Shown one piece after another: positions 51,213 to 59,556 of a stretch of DNA of 59,556 nucleotides. This DNA is from Branchiostoma floridae (taxonomy: Eukaryota > Chordata > Leptocardii > Amphioxiformes > Branchiostomatidae), in NCBI RefSeq assembly GCF_000003815.2, contig NC_049982.1, positions 17,745,548 through 17,805,103 on the forward strand, read 5' to 3'. Position 1 is the stretch's first letter; the number at the start of each line of letters is the position of its first letter. The notes beneath the pieces were generated by a model. It was not told where the DNA came from. It did not search any database and saw only the letters and a list, made by a program, of their open reading frames with translations. The translations under genes and the position numbers were made by a program.

Positions 51213-54200
51213 GCACCGGTCCAAGGAACTCCAATCTGGTGCCAGTAATGTCGTCTTCACGCGTACCATGTGTAACAGTAAGTCTTTGTAAGTCTTTGTA
51301 TTGATAGTGCCTGCGTGTGATGGGCCGAAGTACAATTGCTTTGAATTAAGCTTCTTAAGGAAACATGATAAATGTATTGTGACATGTCCTACCGTACAAT
51401 TATCATAATGATAATTAATTCAAAATGAGCAGACTTGCAGGATCTCCTCCTGGGTATCATGGATTGTTCTGATATAAGAATTGACAGTTCCATTGGTAAT
51501 TACATGAAATCTTACAGGGAGACCCAGCTACATGTACTATAAATACATGTAAATAATTGCATGAGTGGTGTAACATTTTGAAATATACTTTGTTAGATCA
51601 TCGACTTGTATCTTATTGTCTCTTGAAAGAACGTTCAGAACTTAGACGGAAAGAAGAATTTGTTACAACTTAAGGCTGAGTGGCTTTATGTGTTTCCTTT
51701 ATAAAGACCAATAAAACTGTTCTTACTGAAATAAAGAATGTCGTGGTGTAACTACACAATAAGAGGAAATATTCTGGCCAATCAAATACTATAGACTATG
51801 TTTGATTCAGTATACTACAGCCATGATTTGTTATTAATCGACATGTATAAATGTTATATTATAGTATTAAGCTCTTTAATTTTATTGTTTGATGCTGAAT
51901 AGCTGCTTTACTTCACATGACTACAATGTTAAGGGTCTCCGAAGTTGAATTCTGCCAGTGGTTTTAACAAAGCAAATGAATGGCAATCCAGCATTAAGGA
52001 CAGGGCTATTTAGATGTTAATGCCTTACCAAAACTGGCATTCAGCACCAAGGACAGAGCTATAGAGATGGTACTGGGATCCAGGAAAAGGTTTCAATGTG
52101 ACTAGTCTTCAGCACTAGATAAAATTAATGTATATATCTAAAAATCTAGATGTGGACAATGATCTACTTTTGAAAGGTGTTTTAACATGTGGACAGTTCT
52201 ACCCACTTGTGGATGGCCTTCATCACTTAGTACAGGCACATCTACTGTTAGATGGGCCAGAGAAAAAGTTGGACCTGTTGATGGTGTTTAGCACCATGAC
52301 ATGTCTGCTGTCTGTTTTATTATTAGGAGCCTCAGACATAAATTGTAGGTCATACTTATCAGCATCTACCAACTTCTATCTTCCAGTCAGTAATAACAAC
52401 ACCATTCGACAGAAGCGACCAACTGTTCAAGAAAACATTGTCCAGGTTTATTTTGTAATTGGATGTTTCATGGTGAACATGTCTGTACAGATGTACAGCC
52501 AGACATCTTCACTATTGCTCCATCCCCACCCTAGATTACTTCTTACCTCCAGTACCTATTTAAGTTAAGACATGGTGCGCACTACATTTTAAAACATGAT
52601 GCATAGTCACTGAACCTTTGTTCTTTTTTCTTATTGTACAAGTAACAAGGGTAGAGCATTATCTAGTTATTTTTTACATGAGTCTGTGTTCATACATCCT
52701 GTCTATAGTACATTGAAATAAGTTTTAAGACTTGTATGACTTTAAAATGTTTTGTGGGTATGGAAGATAGTGCTCTACCCAAATAAGATTAAGCTAAGAA
52801 TACAGAGTTCTCATCCATCGTGGCATGTCCACACATCAGTTACCCTCCTAACTATAGTACTTCTGTGTCCATTACTAATCTCTACATAATGCATGCCCCC
52901 TAATAACTTTCTTTCTACATTCTGTACTTGAATTACATTTTCCCTTTCAGACAGTGGACAAGCCCAGAAATGTGTGATGCCAACAGACAGTTGACAAAAA
53001 CTTGGAAGGTACCATTATACAGTAGAGGTTGGAAGAAAGAACTGCTTCTAATTGTCTGCAGTTCAGATAATGAGTCGACTTGAATATAACTAGAATATAA
53101 CTGATAATAGACTGAACTGCAAAACATGCATGATACCCCACACTATGGGTACTATGGAGTAGCATGAACACTGCAGTTCAAACAACTCTTCCCTTTGCTG
53201 CGATAGAGTTGTTTCATATCTTACACTCATATAACATCAAAGTTTCACCTGCAGAGGACTTTTCAGGACTTAGAGGCAAGAAAAGGGACTTTTTGAGCCT
53301 CAGGTTTTGTTTGTACAATTTTGCAAAGAGGCCCGGGCAATCTCAATTTAACAGCTGCTGCACTTGACCTCTACAGACCCATCTCCTGGTGATGCTCTCA
53401 TGACGTCATTACTTTAGGGTTCGAAGCTCAAACTACCACTTCAGTGCCCATGTCGTAAATCCAGTTGTGCCATTGGCATCATTAGGCTTTTCAAAAATAT
53501 AACCAGAAAACTAACAGTATCACTGTGACAGTATTGTGACCAAAGTATGTAGACCACCATGTTACAAATTTTCATTAGAAGGCAATCAGAGACAAGTCAA
53601 ACAGAAATAACGTCATGTTGAGAAGGGTCTATAGGGCATGTTTTCAGCTTCTCCAGCAAGGAGCAAACATTTCTCCTTTGCTCTGCCATGCAATCAACAT
53701 CAAACTCTACTACACTTCAACTAAGTACTTGCCACCTCTAGTTCACTTACATGTGAGTGTTGCAAGCATATTGGTGTCAAAAATACAGCTGGTCAATGAA
53801 CTTTTGCACAAAGTTCAACATCCAGCTCATAAATGTGACGATGCTTCGGTTGGGACCACTCCAAACTAGAGACAACTGCACAAGAAGTCAGGGAAAAACT
53901 TTGGTCAAGCTAGTAACTGTTTTCAACATATCTTAATAGATATACAGCAATATTCAGAAACTATAGCAGCTGTAATGATATCCAGACACAGGCAAGAGTG
54001 AAAATATATCAAGAATGAGAACAATGTTCAATAACATTGAAGAAGGTTTAAGGACTTCTGACCTTAAGTGCAGAAAATCCATCACATTAGTTCTCACACT
54101 TCAAAACTTATTGCACAAAATGTTGCTTCACCACAAAATTGCTACAAAGTCAAATAAATATATCAGACACTCCAAGCACTCAAAAACATAAATGTATAAT

Positions 54201-55844
54201 CATGACTTTTCTTCAATAAATAATGATAATATATTATAGTTGTTAACTGATTCTCTGTCAAAATAATGAAACAATAAATAGATGTCCAATAGCTGATCTT
54301 AGTGATGTCGAATGACTTTAACATCTTTCAATAAGAGACATCATATGTAGACAGTATATACACAACATGTTAATAACCTTTAAAACTGACATAACTGTGC
54401 CTGGCACAGGTATCAAAACTTAAGCTCAAAATGAATCACTCGAAGATTCTTCCTATATCTCTAGATTGTAAAACAGTCTTGCTTAAAAGATTGCACCAAA
54501 ATTTATAAAATTGCAGTTAACGTCCCATACATGTCACTTCACATGCAGAAGTCAATCTAACTTATAGGTTACAGATGAATGGGGGAGGGGGCAAGGTTGA
54601 GCTAAATATACACAGAGCATCTTGGGTAGTAATCATGTATAGTGAAGTTTAAACCCTGGTCCCATGATATGACTTGTCTTCTATCTTGGAAGTCTGTGTG
54701 CCTGGCTCGTTTGTCCCATCAGTGAGGTAGGAAATGACAAGAATTTGGGGTACGCATCTTTTTTCCCTCCATTCACAGGAATAAATACAAGAAGAGATTT
54801 CCTACTATGCTACACTTACATGGCTTGTACACATGCCAGTCCTAGAGTCCACAGTTTTCATGGCAGCACATCATGACTGCAAAGCCAGGCAGGGAGGGCA
54901 AGACTAGCTATCGTCTGCACTAGGGGAGGAGCCAGCCATCATGTATCAGATGGCTAGCACATTTACGTACAGCATTTTTAGGAACATGGGGAGGGAAGAT
55001 GATGGAGCTTAGCAAGATTCTTAATTACTTTCTTACATTCAGTACCATCTGTGATATTGCAGAAATGACACCATCCTTACCAGCAAATAATTATTTAGTC
55101 GATTCCTGTGCTATGCAAGGAAAACTGGCAACCACCTGTCTGGCCAGGCATAACTAGTTGTTTGGTAATGGAAGTTACTCCCCTCTATTTCCTGGCCCAT
55201 AACAGCTTGCACTATTTCAATGTCTTGACTGATGCTAGACCAGAGTAGCATCAATAGGCACTGGACCAGACTAGCACCAGTACAGACAAGCACTGGACCA
55301 GCCTAGCACATGAACTGGACAGGACTAGAACCAGCCCACACACAAACTTGACTGGACTAGCACCAGTCCATACACGAACTGAACTGGACTAGCACCAGTC
55401 CGCACCAGTCCGTACAGGACCTGGGCCAGACTAGCACCAGTCCATACAGGAACTGGGCCAGACTAGTACCAGTATAGACAGGTACTGGACTGGACTGGAC
55501 TAGCACTAGCTCAGACAAACACTGATCTGGGCAGGTGCTGTCCAGACAGTTCAGACTAGTGCTGTTTCATCCTTACACTAGTCCAGCCTGGCACAGTTCA
55601 GACTAGTAGTTCTTGTCTAGATTGATCTGGGCATGGTAGAGCTGATAAGTCCCATCCTGCCCCAAGCTGGAACCAGCTTGAAGTCCCCAAACCAATACTT
55701 CTTTAGCTGGACACAAATGCTCATGACCACTACTGACCAAGGCTGACCATGTGCATGCATGATGTGATGACTTCTGGCAGCAATGTGTTAAGCTGTGCAT
55801 TATGGCTTACTTTGGAGGAAACATAGAGACAAATGCAGTTAGAG
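51213..55844. other. intergenic region between convergent genes
   Basis: It holds the dehydrogenase 3' UTR with AATAAA at 51710-51715 and 51730-51735, and at the right the probable BRSK 3' UTR on the minus strand. ORFs at 52128-52568 and 53615-53869 have no recognisable domain, splice partners or codon signal. A degenerate minisatellite lies at 55232-55615. Confidence 0.5.
55232..55615. repeat. degenerate minisatellite built on ACTGGACTAGCACCAGTCC-like units
   Basis: Units of roughly 38-42 bases recur about nine times with substitutions and length changes. The core words are GACTAGCACCAGTC and GGACTGGACT/GGGCCAGACT. The CTAG-centred units are partly self-complementary. It lies directly downstream of the BRSK stop codon, so the minus-strand transcript may include it. 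Confidence 0.8.
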
Positions 55845-58800
55845 TCATAAATTTGTTTCTCTTCGGAAATCAGCAGCCAGATCTGTCCCTCTGGAAGAGC
55901 GCCTCCTTCCAACAGGCTGGCCATTGGCAATCAGTTTTGCCGTGTCTCGACGTGGGCTACCATGTCGTGGACTAAATTGCAGGTCTGAGTCAAAAACTTC
56001 GTTTTCATAGTTTGCTGCCGAATCAAAGGATTTTCTCCGAGTGCCAGGTGCACGTGGGTATGCCCCCGCAGGGGCTGCGTATCCTGAGGGACCAAACTGC
56101 TCGTATCTGCCAGTTGGTGACCTGTCATTGGGTACCTCATCGTACGTCCGTGAGTGGGAAGTGTGGGTGGGGGGCGTAGGGGAGCTGAGCAGCTGCTGCT
56201 GTATCAGTTCCACCACTCGCTTGAACCGACGACTTGGGCCTGAAACAGAGTACATGTACTTCAACATCTAGATTTTCTTTAAATCATTGTATTTCAAGGT
56301 TGCTTTGAACCATACATGTAAGACTTCCATGAGATTCTCAAAGGAAACAATGAATGGTTTACTTGGTACAGCTACATGCACTATGAAAAATTGGTGCCAA
56401 CAACTTGTATCTATAGGATAAATGTAGGATATAGCAAGGGAAAGAAGTACTAGTAGGGTTTTCCACACAAGGATTTAAAACTTTGAACATAAACTATTAT
56501 GTACACAACAGAAATTGGAGTTTGCAAAAGAAAAGTTTTGTTATGTATCAGTTTTACGACGTTTAAACAGTAGCGTTGGTCCAGAGATGTGGACACTCGT
56601 TGATGCAATGACAGAGAACTTTTCTCACCTGAGATGAGTGTGAAACTAACAGAGTAGATAGCTGACTGCTTCTCAGACACGCTCTCGGAAGGTGTGATGT
56701 CCACCTGGAAGCGGACAGGCTTGCTGAACATGGAGGAGGTCCCACCTGCATTCTTGTATTCTGCCTTGAAGCTCGTTGGTGACACCACGTTGTGGGTCAA
56801 CCCGGGCATCTGGCGAGAGGAGGGAAGGACAATAACAGACTAATGAAGTGTGTTGACTTTAATGACAGAATACAGGAAAGCAAAGGCTTAAGTTTCAATA
56901 GGACTCTTGTACATGTAGCCCTAAAAAATGTAATCTTGGCAGCCCCTCTCCTGATATAGACCCTCCAGGAGAACATACAGAGCTGCAGAAACAAGCCAGA
57001 AACAATATCAACTCCCCTGAGGGGTGAAGTAACAAGCAAGGACACAGCTATAGTTGATCTCCTGAACCAATGAACTGTATCTAACAGCTCACACATCCAG
57101 CAGCGATGCTCAGTGAGGCAAAGCTAATGATATATCGATTGTAGAAGAACTGGATTGAATCTTAAGAGATCCCAGAAGGCACAACATGGGAATGTTGAAA
57201 ATAATCACAATGCTACAATTGTATAAAGTTGAGTGCCCTTACATTGATCAACCTCCGATACATCATTCATTATGGCCACCCTACTTTATATACATAATGA
57301 TGGTCTGTAAGCTTGATGAAGACAAAAGGTCTTACCGACAGGAAGGCATGGACTATATCAGCCTTGATGGTGCTGATTGGTCGATCTTTGATGACCACGA
57401 AAATCGTCTCCTCCTTGTCCGAGCCAATCAGACTGCTGAACCACGACTTCTTCGTCATCCTGCAAACATATATTCGAAGGTCAGTTGTGAAGGACACATT
57501 CTTCACTATTCATGTCATACAACTGGAACAAAACAATTCTTGTTAATCATTACTGACCTTTTCATGGAACAACAAGTACAAGATTAATTGTTTCAGATTG
57601 ATCACAATTTTGATTATGATATTACATTATCTGATTGCCTTCTTTAAAATCTATTCAACTGATTTTTTTTCATAAGGGACACATGTATGCATGGTTCAAG
57701 TATGAGGTCCCTTGCCTGTACAATTAGACACTCAGGCACAGTGTAATGAATGCCCTGCTACATGTACATGCTGTACACTAAAGAAAGTGATGTAAAAAGT
57801 GAAAAATCTCCACTATACATACATGTTGTATACGGTACTACATTCATGCATGGTCACGTTTGCAGACAAGGCACACTCAGCTCAAAAGCACAAAGTAAGA
57901 AAGTTGAACTGGACTTACTCAGGTGAGCTATCTGGCGTCAGAGACATCTCTTCTGCACTTGGAACTACAATCAAGAAAAAGTAAATTATGACTTCTTACA
58001 TCATGATGGATACCTGTTATGCAAGGTCTAGCTTGATTGAAAAGGGTCTGAAAGGTATTTATGCACAGTAAAGAAAGGTTCTCCTCTACACATGGAAAAA
58101 TGATCTGACAGTTTGACCTTTTATACAAAGTTATTAATATACAATGGAGTACATACATCTAAATAATTGTGTTATTTCAAATACTGCAACAAATTGTGCC
58201 AGGCACCCTTAAAGTCACCAGACTGTAGTCCAGTGAGATATCTGCTTAGTGATTGAGTCAATAGACATTCATCAAGTTTTGGATCATGTGACCAAAGAAA
58301 ATCCCATTTTTGGAACAGAGCAAAGCTAACTCATCCATCCACTGGTCCATCCAATGAGGGATTGTCACATCCTACAACATAACTTTATCAATATCCAAAA
58401 AATTTTTTTCCCTTTATCAAGTTCAACTTTGCAGAAAATATTTTCAACTTAATGAAATCTAATGATCAATGGTTTTACAGTCATTTGTCAAAGATATTTT
58501 GATCTTAGCCAGGAAACTTTTGAAAAAGAAAACAAAGTGTCAATGAGGGCCCCTACAGATGAAAGTGTAAAATGTGAGTGGTGCTGAAGAACAGTGTGTG
58601 AGGAAGGAGAGGAGTGTCAGAAGAACAAGATACAGGAAAGAAGTGAGAACCTAAACTGAAGACACTTCAAGAGAAGATGGGAAGTGAAAGGCCTTACATT
58701 GCCAGTTCATGAGGTTATAGAATGCGTCTGCTTGAAAGAGAGAAGACAAAGTAAGCAGTACCAACAGCTCACAATATGATGGAGAGAATGAGTGAGAGAG

Positions 58801-59556
58801 ATGGAATGAGATGGTGAGTGAGTGGACAGTGAGTGGACACAGCTAATACTTAATCATACTGAGCCATACAAAATCATACATTAGAATTTCACTCTAGGCA
58901 CTCTGCACTACTCTCTTTGCAACACATGCTAATCTTTTCGGCCAACAACGACCATAAGTTGCACATCCTGAAGTGAAGGCATGCTACTACAGACTCTCAG
59001 AACACATGCAAGTGTCAAAAATGTACTAATACATAGAATTGATTGCCAGGTCAAATGAGATGTGTGTTGTCTTTCTAAAATGTTCACAAATTCTGCATGT
59101 CCTTATACTGATTCTTGCCAAAGCATGGAAAAGAGCCAGACAAATGACATCAAAAAAGTGAATGTGTTGGTTCCTCCCTGGAAGCATAATCATGTTTACC
59201 AAGCTCGTCCTACAGTTGACTAAAGTTGGGTACAGCCTTGAAATGTGCTGGTGTCAGTTTTGGGTTTCTGTTTACATGACATTAGAAATATAGTGGAAAT
59301 ATCTCAAAAGTTTTTTATGTTGGACCTGTAAGATATCTGTAAGCCTTGGACAGTAAAACAAGCACATTAAATTTTATTTCTTGTACAGAACTGTTACAGT
59401 TGGCAGCTACAGGTCAATCTATGGAACAGGTCTTTTGCTCGCTGTCCTAGTGTGAAGTGCCACATATTGTGTGAGGTTGCATTTATGTAAGGACGTGTGA
59501 AAACATGTCACACACAACTTGATTCTACCTTGGAGCTTCCTCCTGTGGAAGCGAGG
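55845..59556 (-). CDS. BRSK: BRSK/SAD-type serine/threonine kinase, C-terminal part (runs off the window)
   Basis: Minus-strand exons, 5' to 3': 59529-59556 (cut by the window edge), optional 58698-58727, 57919-57964, 57336-57459, 56629-56809, 55845-56239. BRSK kinases are AMPK relatives that set neuronal polarity and regulate synapses. The catalytic domain lies outside the window. Seen here are [23 protein letters not shown], then [20 protein letters not shown] and [62 protein letters not shown] and ELIQQQLL, all matching the conserved BRSK C-terminal (KA1-like) region. The last exon adds a tail of about 110 residues, rich in Ser, Pro and Arg with RRKS and RRRSS sites, that matches neither vertebrate paralog that I can recall. 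The single gene fits a pre-duplication BRSK1/2. Confidence 0.93.
58698..58727 (-). other. BRSK: candidate 30-nt in-frame microexon of BRSK
   Basis: The minus strand has a pyrimidine-rich acceptor (TCTTCTCTCTTTCAAGCAG), then 30 bases, then a GTAAGG donor. The upstream exon ends with one base (G) of a codon and the downstream exon begins with two. Thirty bases keep the frame, and inclusion inserts AFYNLMNWQ and turns the junction V into D...F. Skipping gives the usual KLQ-VPSAEEM junction. A TGC lies upstream of the pyrimidine tract. Expression is unproven. Confidence 0.45.

Noticed and set aside
52128-52568. 146-aa plus-strand ORF downstream of the dehydrogenase
   Set aside because: No domain, no codon signal and no start context. 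The region is probably intergenic.

Overview
This is eukaryotic nuclear DNA with intron-rich genes, long AT-leaning introns, and many short inverted-repeat transposons and tRNA-derived SINEs. The gene content (MOB2, BRSK/SAD kinase, a BBOX1-type dioxygenase, a secreted ILEI-domain protein with a chitin-binding domain) and the close match of MOB2 and BRSK to vertebrate proteins suggest an invertebrate chordate, most likely a lancelet (Branchiostoma). The species call is inference. Gene models were built by reading splice sites by eye and checking that exon phases join. Most single-frame ORFs in the window are not genes.

Layout. (1) 1502-6048, minus: a nine-exon BBOX1-type 2-oxoglutarate dioxygenase whose first exon encodes a mitochondrial-looking presequence. 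(2) 9063-12093, plus: a seven-exon secreted protein with signal peptide, six-cysteine chitin-binding domain, coiled coil and ILEI/PANDER (FAM3-type) domain. (3) 12.1-14.2 kb: convergent 3' ends of genes 2 and 4, containing a 20-bp minisatellite made of nuclear-receptor-like palindromes. (4) 14188-44706, minus: MOB2, five coding exons over 30 kb with introns of about 18 kb and 10 kb. (5) Inside the 18-kb MOB2 intron, on the opposite strand, four small ORFs (19.7, 27.1, 28.6 and 29.6 kb) encode related single-pass membrane micropeptides of 43-59 residues. This looks like an undescribed tandem gene family and is the most interesting content here. (6) 46794-51212, plus: a nine-exon zinc-dependent alcohol dehydrogenase of the tetrameric (yeast/bacterial-like) type. 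(7) 55845-59556 and beyond, minus: the C-terminal exons of a BRSK/SAD kinase, including a candidate 30-nt in-frame microexon.

The MOB2 introns and some intergenic DNA carry mobile elements: TA-flanked Tc1/pogo-like MITEs, hAT-like elements with target duplications, a 1.3-kb inverted-repeat element with promoter-like sequence, and SINEs. The genes are unrelated housekeeping, signalling and metabolic genes on both strands. Nothing suggests an operon or one shared pathway. BBOX-type enzymes act in carnitine synthesis, while MOB2 and BRSK both act with AGC/AMPK-type kinases in cell shape and neuronal polarity.
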